Shown piece after piece: positions 35,450-46,629 of a stretch of DNA of 64,000 nucleotides. The notes under the pieces are model-generated. The model had not been told where the DNA came from. It was given only the letters and a program-made list of their open reading frames with translations, and ran no database searches. The translations under genes and the position numbers were made by a program. Source of the DNA: Nematostella vectensis (lineage: Eukaryota > Cnidaria > Anthozoa > Actiniaria > Edwardsiidae); the NCBI RefSeq assembly GCF_932526225.1, contig NC_064043.1, positions 6,687,501 to 6,751,500 on the forward strand, given 5' to 3'. Each line of letters starts with the position of its first letter. Positions within the stretch are counted from its first letter, which is position 1.

Positions 35450-35809
35450 TTGAAAGATCTCTTGTCCACCTTCAGCTTGCGTGTTCGCTATGTGCTTGAA
35501 TATGCTGCGCCGGTGCGGTCCTCACTTCCTGCTTATCTCAAGAGTGTGCTAGAAGACAATCGACGCCGTGCGCTACGAATTATTTTCCCTGATCTAGATT
35601 ATCAGGAGTTACTGGCTCTGGCCTTTCGACTAATAAATCATCGATAGAGCTAGCAAAACCGAGCCCTTGTGTAATGTTATTAAGCCTGCCAGCCGCACAA
35701 ATGATCACCGGTACTCCCTTAGGTTTGGAAAAGCGCGCCAAGATATCGTAGCCAGGACATTACGTTTTAAGGAGTTCTGTACTGTTAAGTTTGCTGAATC
35801 TAAACACTA
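35450..35809 (+). pseudogene. 3' relic of a non-LTR retrotransposon (reverse-transcriptase ORF C-terminus)
   Basis: The reading VRYVLEYAAPVRSSLPAYL, then RRRALRIIFPDLDYQELLAL, is the characteristic C-terminal region of LINE ORF2 proteins (CR1/L2-like elements in marine animals). It stops at 35645, but the following bases in another frame continue as NVIKPASRTNDHRYSLR and end SKH at TAA (about 35809), so a frameshift has occurred. The reverse-transcriptase core and 5' part are missing. It is a dead 5'-truncated copy. Confidence 0.75.
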
Positions 35810-35886
35810 ATTCAGCTCTCAGCTGCAATTTTTGGAATAAACGCTTATTGTCTATGGAGAAATACTTTAATCCATAGACTTTTTCA

Positions 35887-36012
35887 TGTTTTAGCCGTTT
35901 TTATTATAGGATGGATTAAATTTTTCAGTAATTCAAGTGGGTTTAGTTCGATACTAAAATGTACATCGCATTTTTTTTCTTTTGCGGCAGTTAAAGATTC
36001 AGTTCGCCACAT
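35887..36012. repeat. Dispersed repeat, copy 2
   Basis: Related to 21391-21543 in the same order and orientation, with scattered substitutions and small indels. It lies directly after the LINE relic. Confidence 0.6.
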
Positions 36013-36767
36013 CGACTTCAAAGTATTTAACGTAGGGCATTTATACCTGTAAATCACCCTCTAGAACCATCTCACCCTCTATTAGCGCATTGAATTTCTA
36101 AACCTGTCAGAAAACAGACACAAAAATAAAGAATTTTTTTCTTTCTTTGTGTAACGCCCGTAGTATTGTAAATTGCTAATTTCGTTGTTTTCACGGTTGG
36201 CTGTGTCCGCCAAAAGAGGAGCAATCGTGTTTACCAGATTTCTTTGTCTAGTCATCACTCTAAGGATTGTCGGCTGGCAGTTGCGCGACCCATTTTTCAC
36301 TGCTCTCGTGGGCGGATATTCAAAACCATACGACTTGTCAACAAGTGGATCGAGGACAGTGGTCGGTATTGTGGTGAGGCTTGTTAGACGGCCGTTTGAA
36401 GGCACCCTAACAAGGCAACTCTTCTTGACATTCTCGCGGGAGAGAACGAGCCTCTCATCTCTCACTGATTAAGGGCCAGTATCCAAGGAGCCCTGGTGGC
36501 TAGAAATTTCCTTCATTATTTTTTTTATAAACAGAGAAAAATAGTGAATAAAGTGAACAGATTTCAGTAATGGGATATCACAAAGCTATCATGTCCCTTC
36601 TTCTTGTGACTCCAAAAAAATAACTTTGCATATAAGAGGAACTTGCGTACAAAGCATTTTATCATGTTTTGTGTGACGAAAAATCTTGGGTAGGACTGAT
36701 TGATAATCCTTAAGTCTTATTAATTATGGCACGACAACTTTAACAGACGATTTCTTGATGCGGTTGC

Positions 36768-36931
36768 TGTGGTTAGGCTTGTTAGCGCTCATAACTCATA
36801 TTATATTAACGGACGGTAGCTAGCCGAAGAGGGTGTTATTAATGATGTGCCTTGGCAGGCTTGTCAGCGCTAGTAACTCATAACATATTAACGGACGGTA
36901 GCCAGATGATGGGTGTTGTTATGATGTGGCT
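36768..36931. repeat. Two tandem copies of an ~82-bp unit
   Basis: GGCTTGT(T/C)AGCGCT..TAACTCATA followed by TATTAACGGACGGTAGC occurs twice, offset by 82 bases, just upstream of the 58-bp array. Confidence 0.8.
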
Positions 36932-37261
36932 GATAAGTGCTTGTCACTACTCGAAAGCGGTACTTGTATGAGGTGCTTTATGGGGGTGATGTGGTGAAGG
37001 TTAAGTTCTCACTAGGACGCAAGCGCAAGAGAATCGGTCAAACACAAGTGCAAGAAAATCAAGCAGTTATGCTCTTTTGCGCTTCTTCTTGCGATAGCGT
37101 TTCAGTGAGAATCGGAAAATTGAGTGCGACGCGCTTGCGCACTTCTCACGTCCAAGTGAGAACCAACGTTTATTGTCTTTCTTCAGGTCTTCTTATTGTC
37201 TTTCTACACTTTCGGCTACAGCACATGGTCTTTGTTAGGAAATTTCGTTTGGGCGGGCACA

Positions 37262-40200
37262 CCAAGGTACAGTTTGTGTGGTGCAGTGTGTTAGTGCATG
37301 GCTCACTGTGTAGGTTGTCCCTTGGTACGGCTTGTGTGGGGCAGTGTGTTTGTGCATGGCTCACTGTGCAGGTGGTACCTTGGTACAGCTTGTGTGGTGC
37401 AGTGTGTTGGTGCATGGCCCACTGTGTAGGTGGTCCCTAGGTACAGCCTGTGTTGTGCAGTGTGTTAGCGCATGGCTCACTGTGTAGGTGGTCCCTAGGT
37501 ACAGCTTGTGTGGTGCAGTGTGTTGGTGCATGGCTCACTGTGCAGGTGGTACCTTGGTACAGCTTGTGTGGTGCAGTGTGTTGGTGCATGGCTCACTGCG
37601 CAGGTGGTCCCAAGGTACCGCTTGTGTTGTGCAGTGTGTTAGTGCATGGCTCACTGTGCAGGTGGTCCCTAGGTACAGCTTGTGATGTGCAGTGTGTTAT
37701 TGCATGGCTCACTGTGCAGGTGGTCCCTAGGTACAGCTTGTGTGGTGCAGTGTGTTGGTGCATGGCTCACTGTGCAGGTGGTCCCATTGGTACAGCTTGT
37801 GTGGTGCAGTGTGTTATTGCATGGCTCACAGTGCAGGTGGTCCCTAGGTACAGCTTGTGTTGTGCAGTGTGTTATTGCATGGCTCACTGTGCAAGTGGTC
37901 TCTAGGTACCGCTTGTGTGGTGCAGTGTGTTATTGCATGGCTCACTGCGCAGGTGGTCCCTAGGTACAGCTTGTGTGATGCAGTGTGTTAGTGCATGGCT
38001 CACTGTGCAGGTGGTCCCAAGGTACAACTTGTGTGATGCAGTGTGTTAGTGCATGGCTCACTACGCAGGTGGTCCCTAGGTACAGCTTGTGTGATGCAGT
38101 GTGTTAGTGCATGGCTCACTGTGCAGGTGGTCCCAAGGTACAGCTTGTGTGATGCAGTGTGTTAGTGCATGGCTCACTACGCAGGTGGTCCCTAGGTACA
38201 GCTTGTGTGATGCAGTGTGTTAGTGCATGGCTCACTGCGCAGGTGGTCCCTAGGTACAGCTTGTGTGATGCAGTGTGTTAGTGCATGGCTCACTGTGCAG
38301 GTGGTCCCTAGGTACAACTTGTGCGATGCAGTGTGTTAGTGCATGGCTCACTACGCAGGTGGTCCCAAGGTACAGCTTGTGTGATGCAGTGTGTTAGTGC
38401 ATGGCTCACTGCGCAGGTGGTCCCTAGGTACAGCTTGTGTGATGCAGTGTGTTAGTGCATGGCTCACTGTGCAGGTGGTCCCTAGGTACAGCTTGTGCGA
38501 TGCAGTGTGTTAGTGCATGGCTCACTACGCAGGTGGTCCCAAGGTACAACTTGTGCGATGCAGTGTGTTAGTGCATGGCTCACTACGCAGGTGGTCCCTA
38601 GGTACAGCTTGTGTGATGCAGTGTGTTAGTGCATGGCTCACTGTGCAGGTGGTCCCAAGGTACAGCTTGTGTGATGCAGTGTGTTAGTGCATGGCTCACT
38701 ACGCAGGTGGTCCCTAGGTACAGCTTGTGTGATGCAGTGTGTTAGTGCATGGCTCACTGCGCAGGTGGTCCCTAGGTACAGCTTGTGTGATGCAGTGTGT
38801 TAGTGCATGGCTCACTGTGCAGGTGGTCCCTAGGTACAACTTGTGCGATGCAGTGTGTTAGTGCATGGCTCACTACGCAGGTGGTCCCAAGGTACAGCTT
38901 GTGTGATGCAGTGTGTTAGTGCATGGCTCACTGTGCAGGTGGTCCCTAGGTACAACTTGTGCGATGCAGTGTGTTAGTGCATGGCTCACTACGCAGGTGG
39001 TCCCAAGGTACAGCTTGTGTGATGCAGTGTGTTTGTGCATGGCTCACTGTGCAGGTGGTCCCTAGGTACAGCTTGTGTGGTGCAGTGTGTTTGTGCATGG
39101 CTCACTGTGCATGTGGTACCTTGGTACAGCTTGTGTGGTGCATTGTGTTGGTGTATGGCTCACTGTGCAAGTGGTCCCTTGGTACAGCTTGTGTGGTGCA
39201 GTGTGTTGGTGCATGGCTCACTGTGCAGGTGGTCCCTTGGTACAGCTTGTGTGGTGCAGCATTGTGTTGGTGCATGGCCCACTGTGTAGGTGGTCCCTTG
39301 GTACAGCTTGTGTGGTGCAGTGTGTTGGTGCATGGCTCACTGTGCATGTGGTACCTTGGTACAGCTTGTGTGGTGCAGCATTGTGTTGGTGCATGGCCCA
39401 CTGTGTAGGTGGTCCCTTGGTACAGCTTGTGTTGTGCAGTGTGTTGTTGCATGGCTCACTGTGCATGTGGTCCCTAGGTACAGCTTGTGTGGTGCAGTGT
39501 GTTTGTGCATGGCTCACTGTGCATGTGGTACCTTGGTACAGCTTGTGTGGTGCATTGTGTTGGTGCATGGCTCACTGTGCAGGTGGTCCATAGGTACAGC
39601 TTGTGTGGTGCAGTGTGTTGGTGCATGGCTCACTGTGCAGGTGGTCCCTAGGTACAGCTTGTGTGGTGCAGTGTGTTTGTGCATGGCTCACTGTGCATGT
39701 GGTACCTTGGTACAGCTTGTGTGGTGCAGTGCAATGGTGCATGGCTCACTGTGCAGGTGGTACCTTGGTACAGCTTGTGTGGTGCAGTGTGTTGGTGCAT
39801 GGCTCACTGTGCAGGTGGTACCTTGGTACAGCTTGTGTGGTGCAGTGCAATGGTGCATGGCTCACTGTGCAGGTGGTACCTTGGTACAGCTTGTGTGGTG
39901 CAGTGTGTTTGTGCATGGCTCACTGTGCATGTGGTACCTTGGTACAGCTTGTGTGGTGCAGTGCAATGGTGCATGGCTCACTGTGCAGGTGGTCCCTAGG
40001 TACAGCTTGTGTGGTGCAGTGTGTTTGTGCATGGCTCACTGTGCAGGTAGTCCCTAGATACAGCTTGTGTGGTGCAGTGTGTTTGTGCATGGCTCACTGT
40101 GCATGTGGTACCTTGGTACAGCTTGTGTGGTGCAGTGTGTTAGTGCATGGCTCACTGTGCAGGTGGTCCCTAGGTACAGCTTGTGTGGGGCAGTGTGTTG

Positions 40201-40798
40201 GTGTATGGCTCACTGTGCAGGTGGTCCCTAGGTACAGCTTGTGTGGGGCAGTGTGTTAGTGCATGGCTCACTGTGCAGGTGGTCCCTTGGTACAGCTTGT
40301 GTGGGGCAGTGTGTTGGTGTATGGCTCACTGTGCAGGTGGTCCCTAGGTACAGCTTGTGTGGGGCAGTGTGTTGGTGTATGGCTCACTGCGCAGGTGGTC
40401 CCTAGGTACAGCTTGTGTGGGGCAGTGTGTTGGTGTATGGCTCACTGTGCAGGTGGTCCCTAGGTACAGCTTGTGTGGGGCAGTGTGTTAGTGCATGGCT
40501 CACTGTGCAGGTGGTCCCTTGGTACAGCTTGTGTGGTGCAGTGTGTTTGTGCATGGCTCACTGTGCAGGTGGTACCTTGGTACAGCTTGTGTGGTGCAGT
40601 GTGTTGGTGCATGGCTCACTGTGCAGGTGGTCCCTAGGTACATCTTGTATTTTGCAGTGTGTTAGCGCATGGCTCACTGTGTAGGTGGTCCCTTGGTACA
40701 GCTTGTGTGGTGCAGTGTGTTAGTGCATGGCTCACTGTGCAGGTGGTCACAAGGTACTGCTAGTGTGGTGTAGTGTGTTTGTGTATGGCTCACTGTAC
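37262..40798. repeat. Minisatellite array, 58-bp unit, about 61 copies
   Basis: The unit contains GTGCATGGCTCACTGTGCAG, GTGGTCCCTAGGTACAGC and TTGTGTGGTGCAGTGTGTTG. Successive copies are offset by exactly 58 bases (for example 37981 and 38039). Variant sites are CCTAGG/CCAAGG/CCTTGG, GTGTGATG/GTGTGGTG/GTGTGGGG, and CTGTGC/CTACGC/CTGCGC. Because 58 is not a multiple of 3, each frame cycles through all three phases every 174 bases; long stop-free frames arise on both strands wherever the unit variants lack stops. These open frames are best read as artefacts, not genes. Array edges are sharp against A+T-rich flanks. Confidence 0.97.
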
Positions 40799-40824
40799 AG
40801 ATAACTTGTGAATATGATAACTTA

Positions 40825-40892
40825 AATAACAAAATATGTACTCAATAAATACCAAAATAAACAAAATAACAAAATATGTACTCAACAAATAT
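40825..40892. repeat. Two tandem copies of a 40-bp A+T-rich unit
   Basis: AATAACAAAATATGTACTCA occurs at 40825 and again at 40865, immediately after the minisatellite. Confidence 0.8.
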
Positions 40893-41374
40893 GAAAAAAC
40901 ACCTTTTTCTTTGCAATTCAAAAACGACGCATTTATTCTTGCACAATGGATCGCTGCTCCTTGACTATATCTCGTTTTGGCAGTCGAAAAGAGCAATTAG
41001 ATAAGATTGAAATGGTGTGCAGTTATGCTGCGAGTTAAATGCGCGCATGCAAGCATTGTAATGCTTTGAGCTGCGCCCAGCTGGAAGGACGATTCGTCTC
41101 CGCGAGTTTGGAAACCAGAAACACGCTCCATTTGATTTTTTTTACAAGCTCATGATTAAAGAGAAACATCAGCAATTGACTCCAAGGCGTTTCCACCCCC
41201 TCTTCCACCCCATGCGAACTGACCACTTCTTTATCCTGTCAATGTCTGAGGAATCGCCAAATATCAGTCTCTTGATAGGAGGTAAACGACAACAATTCGG
41301 TGTTGTTTATTGTTTACTTCGCTAGATAGACAGTGTCGCATTTCTATTCTATTCTTGCTGAGTTTAGGTACGAT

Positions 41375-41435
41375 GTCCTGCGTTGTATTCGTGATACTTC
41401 TTTAAATTGAAGTATCACGAATACAAACGCAGGAC
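41375..41435. repeat. Near-perfect hairpin, 26-bp arms, 8-base loop
   Basis: GTCCTGCGTTGTATTCGTGA followed by TACTTC pairs with GAAGTATCACGAATACAA and CGCAGGAC, with one extra A in the right arm and TTTAAATT as loop. Confidence 0.85.
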
Positions 41436-41859
41436 AAAGTGCAAATTATTTGCTTTACTATTAACCGTATAGACCGCTCCGTCTAAGTTAAGAGTGTTTG
41501 GGTACTTGGGCACCCAATTGATTACCCAATTGCGGGTAATCACCCTTTTAATGTGAGGCCATGCTCTCTGTTCTCTACTCTGCTCCTTGTTTCTTGGAAC
41601 CAGTGTAAAGATTGTGGGTAAATCTGCACAATTATATACAGATGCTGTTCTATCTTTATCGTCTTCCCGAAGTAGTTTACCCGCTTTGTGAGTCCAGTAA
41701 CTCGATGCTTTATGGCTATCATAATCCTATCCAGTCTCTAGCAACGTACCAGTTTTCTTTGTTTGATAACTATACGCACACAAGTTTTTGACAGGGCACT
41801 GGAGCTCACATATACCTACATTCTCTAGTAGGCAACGTACTTTATATTTGTACTATCGC

Positions 41860-42043
41860 GTTTTAGTATAAATCTACTCTTATACTATCACGATCATTTG
41901 ATTAGCTCCCGTACTCACTATCAATTGAGCGATAGATAGCGAGTAGCGAAAAAAAAACGGCGTTTTTCACAAAAAACAACATGAATTATTATTAAAATCG
42001 TCCGTTATTCGAAGGTAGTATGTGAGTGGATTTATACTAAAAC
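41860..42043. mobile_element. Small inverted-repeat element (~184 bp)
   Basis: GTTTTAGTATAAATCTACT at the left pairs with a right end reading, reversed, GTTTTAGTATAAATCCACT. Weaker pairing extends inward for about 36 bp (ATACTA on both sides). No ORF; target duplication not resolved. Confidence 0.65.
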
Positions 42044-45000
42044 AATAAGACTACGCGCCTCGTTGACTATCTATTGACTTATAGAAAACTCGAACTCTGG
42101 TCTAATTGTTAGGTATCTACGCTGCGTTTTAGCATGAAAGTGCCAGATCGTTCTTGTGAAACTCTAAGGTGCGCAAATGTTTGTACGGGCGTTGCTGGAT
42201 TCCTACCCATACCTCTACACGACAGTACATGAGTAACGCTACTGTGCTTTCTCGGGTGTAAGTTCTGTTGTGAAGAAATACCGCAATGTCAGTGATTTCA
42301 ATCAACTCTGTTATTTGTTTGTAAATTTATCACTTTAAATCATACCACGGATCCAGCACTTTAGCGGCAAATCATTTGTATATTACCTTTTAGGGTAAAC
42401 AAGGAATAACAATCCTAGCTCACTAACAATTTATGCTTAGCCAAGTACACCTTAGCGAACGTGCACTAGTGTTTTGCATATTGTTAATTAATTCTTGGTG
42501 ATGGTCTATACCTCTGAGCCCTTTTCCTGTAAATGTTATAGCGACTCTCCCATTATTCGTAATTACACTAACCACAGACATCCCACCAACAACAGAAGCC
42601 TGACAGGCAATCTTGACAAGCCACCTCACGAAACCAGGAAAGACGCACATTTTGGAAATTTGTACCATGTTCTTGATTCATAAGTAGCATACATTACTTT
42701 CCTTGGTTTACTTCACAAACTAAAGTGTTACTGTTACACTCAATTCCACTTAATATTTAAAGACTCATTTAACCTGGGGATACACTAGAGATAACTGGAC
42801 GCTCTAATCCCTTGAGCTGGTTTAGGGTATTACCCTTAGACCCCCTAAGTACACCATCCCAAATCACATAATGGTTTCACTAAAAGTCAAATGATACTAC
42901 GGAAATGTAAGCTTAGGGCGTTGTTTGTAGTATGTTATGTTCTTGGCCCAAAATCGTGATTGTTTGGAGGATTAGGTGTTAGCGGCCTTTATTTGACATA
43001 ACAGCAGGTGCATAGGGAAGCGGGCGTACCATGTTAGTAAAAACGAACACTTTGTCTCTTTGCGCCAGGTTTGGAAGCAATATAAACCTATTGAGGACGA
43101 TTTCGTAAAAAAAGCCATGTGTCCAAAACGAGACTTTTTTGAAATGCATTAAAACTAGACTACAATAAAATGTCTTTACAAGACCTTCTCTACGACATTT
43201 AGGTATTTTCATTTATTTTTTAATCTGCGCACTTTCGAACAGAATTACAGCGCACACAAACCCTATTTTCACTTTTCTTCTTAAACTTGAACTTTCCAAT
43301 TTTCGGCAAAAAATGTTTTTTAATAAATAAAATTGGAAAACACTTTAGGACAAGTAGTGCATATTAAGTACATTTCCATCTACATATGGGCCAACAATAA
43401 GCACATCTGACGGTGATTTCTATCTAGATTTCAAAAGTTTATCTTTACTTGATGAAAGCACTATTAATTTATCGCTTCTAAGATGGTGGGTGATATTTAT
43501 TCGGAAGTCAGGGCTTTTCGGTCGTGACAACAATACGGCTATAAGACCTGAGAACGTTTACTGCACTTTTGGGCTTATTTTGGTAGAAAGGAGTATCAGA
43601 TAGACAGGGAAACCTGCCTTTGCGAAATGTCACGTATCGCACTGAGAAAGATTATGGGGGTTCTATAGCTTTAGAACTTCTAGATTATGGATATATATTT
43701 TGGTTGATTTTTAAACAAGGTTAGGGCTGAGAAGCTCAGAAGAAATGTGTTTCTTCGTAGAATAAAGACTTCTATTAGCGTAAAAACTTAGCCATAAACG
43801 TTGCTAATCCATTTTTGTGCTTCCAAAAACGCCCTGAAATCCCTCTATAAATGCATATACAAATAAAGTTTTTCATTAGAAAGCTTAAGAAATTAAATTG
43901 TGTTTCTTCGCTGAGCGAAGGCAAATAAGTCGTAACACGGCGGTATTTAGCCCCAAATGAAATAAATAACGATTAAAATTCGCCATTTACGGCCCATGTT
44001 GCCCGGGGCATTGCCGCAAAACTAACATGGACATCACGGAGTTCAAGGTATCCTAGACACAAAAATTACAATAATGAAAGTTTCTTAGAATTGTGCAAAT
44101 AGGTTTGAAGGATATGTGAGAAAGTCCACAAAGAGGGGTTATCTTAATTGATCCTTCTCAAAAGCTCTCTCCACACTTGAATCAAAGCATATGTGCCTTA
44201 ATAGGATTTAACCTCATCTATTAATGCGAAGAGACAGCGCTTAGTGTGGAGTGGGCTTCAATAGCGCCTAAGTGATATCTCGCGTTTTGCCCATAATGAC
44301 TGCTAGGGTAGGGAAATTAATACAATGGGCTCAATTAGGATAAAGAATACCCGAATCTGGCGTTAATTTATAGGCGTGGTTTCAGACCGCGATATCTGTT
44401 TAAACCACCTTAAAACTGCATCAATTGTAAAGAGGTGAAAGTAAAGATGTCCTTTTCACGGAACTTTTAGAACGCATCACAATCTTCAATTTTCCGCTCG
44501 CCAACATCAGTTAAGATTTTTTTTCCCGATAAATCAACTTATTTGTTATCTGAACCATTAGTTTCATCTTAAAAATCAAATCCTTTTAAGATCCGTACAA
44601 TTTCCCATCTAGATTGATAATAAAGATTGCTTCTGAAGTATTGTCCTCTAAATAAGACATAAACTGGAAATTACGTCCCATAGTTCAGCAGATTTCTCTG
44701 ACTCCCATTTATTGATTTTTTTAGGGCAAGAGTTTTAATCCGATTTCGTGAGCCAATATCACTGTTTACACCCCAGCAATTAACACTGGAGTATTTTGTC
44801 TATATACCATCAACAAGCCCTGAACATCGCTTTGTGATTTGCCGACATAAATAAATAGAGTAAGAGTTCTCTTCGAGTGCTTGTTTTTGTTTATCATTCG
44901 CTATTGCGCATTAATTTTCTTAATTTTTATCCCAGTCATCTGTTCTTTGCACATAGTACATCGAATTTAGATGCCGTTTTCACCAAAAGTAACTGCGGTA

Positions 45001-46495
45001 TTTTATTCTAATTTACTTATCAATACCTCCACCGTATGTTTTTTTTTAGTGTAAACATTGTGTTTTAAACGAAAGAAGGTTCCGTTTTCTTTTGAGGTAC
45101 AAGTCCGTTGCGTTTTAGGAATAAATGGAGAAAAAATGCCGGTTACAATAATGGTACGGAAGTTACGGCTTGGAGTAAACTTAATAGAAAACAAAACGAA
45201 ACACCACAACATCCATCTAAATATAAACGATAATGGATTCCCCGATCATTGCACTTTTTACAAGACAATAAACTAAAAAACAAAGACACCAGTGCTTTAC
45301 ATTGATGTGCTGGGAAGAATCCCTTCTTTGATGTTAACGTTTGGCTGAAAGACAAGTATATAATGCACAAATCTACCCCCGTGGACTTTCCATCCTTTCA
45401 CTCTACACGCAACACAACCTACGTCGAGTTGACAAAACCAATTTATAAAATTTGTTCACCCTATAGAACTTAACTCCTAAAATCTACTGACAAACAGTGA
45501 TTTTCTAGGTGACCAGCTAAATCCACGAATACACTGCCGAGTTTAGGAAAGTTAAAAATTAAGCCTCTCATCCCCACACTAACCAATACCCTGGGATTAA
45601 AATGAGATTATTCTGTTTGTATTCCATGCACTTCGCCATTTCTTTTTTGTCAGCATTTTCTTTAAAAGAAAACTGTAGAAAACTCTTTAAATGCCAAAAA
45701 GATATTTTTTTTTCACTTGAAGTGAAATTTTGCTTCACAAACTATCCCAAATACGCCTAGATGCATCAGGTCCCTTGCGGAACTTTTGTCATAGTGTACA
45801 ACAGATCCCTCTTAGTGTTTTTGTTCTTAAACAGCTCATACCGAACAGGAAAGGACTTGTCAGATTTCCACAGTATTAAAATTCTTTAAAGCACGGTTAA
45901 AATAACAGGAAAATATTATTTAATGCTTTCACTAACACTAATTAAGAAGTGAAACTTGAACAATGACTTCACGTGTTCCATTCGTAGTTAAAGAGAGCGA
46001 TGATCTTTTTTCAAAGGTATTTCATATCAAAACAGAGAGTCACCATCGAAACGCTTTCTGTGTCCATTGTAATTCATAACTCAATTATTTTCTTTAAGTT
46101 ATAAGAATTTTTTTCTAGCGTTGCTCAAAATATTTTTCTTGAAAAAATGCATCTCTTTTGATGTCATCGCTTTGCTTTGAATACTTGTCTGTTATGCATG
46201 GAAACCGAAAGTTTCGAAAAATAATCTGAATTCTATAGATTTTAAAGAAACAAAAACGACAAAAAAACGAACCTCAGAAATATGGAATTATCTCACGAAA
46301 TATTAGGTTAATTTTGAAATAATCGCACCAGGTTTGGGCATTTTAAAGTCAATGAACCACTAGCACACAGATAGTAAATTCAAGTGGTTTTATTGATTTT
46401 TCCTCTGATAACGATGGCGCCGTTTTCGCCAAGTAAGCGCTTTTCTGCCAATATATTCTTGTTTCCCATGTATATTGTATCCTCCTTCCAATTAA
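42044..46495. other. Gene-poor interval
   Basis: A+T-rich DNA with only short random-looking ORFs on both strands. No domain, RNA gene or array was recognised. Confidence 0.45.
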
Positions 46496-46629
46496 AATAC
46501 AATACTCCAAAAACTGGAAATCGACTCTGCCAAATTTTCGTCTTTAATAAGACTTCTTCTGCCCTGAAGAAGTCTTATTAAAGACGAAAATTTGGCAGAG
46601 TCGATTTCCAGTTTTTGGAGTATTGTATT
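46496..46629. repeat. Perfect inverted repeat: 64-bp arms, 6-base loop
   Basis: The left arm 46496-46559 begins AATACAATACTCCAAAAACT and ends AAGACTTCTTC. The right arm 46566-46629 is its exact reverse complement. The loop is TGCCCT. Pairing stops abruptly on both outer sides. No target duplication flanks it. Confidence 0.95.

Noticed and set aside
37170-40684. Many long ORFs on both strands (up to 255 codons)
   Set aside because: They are products of the 58-bp tandem repeat; the frame rotates every copy and no protein signature exists.
37262-40798. CRISPR array
   Set aside because: The repeats are contiguous with no unique spacers, in eukaryotic DNA.
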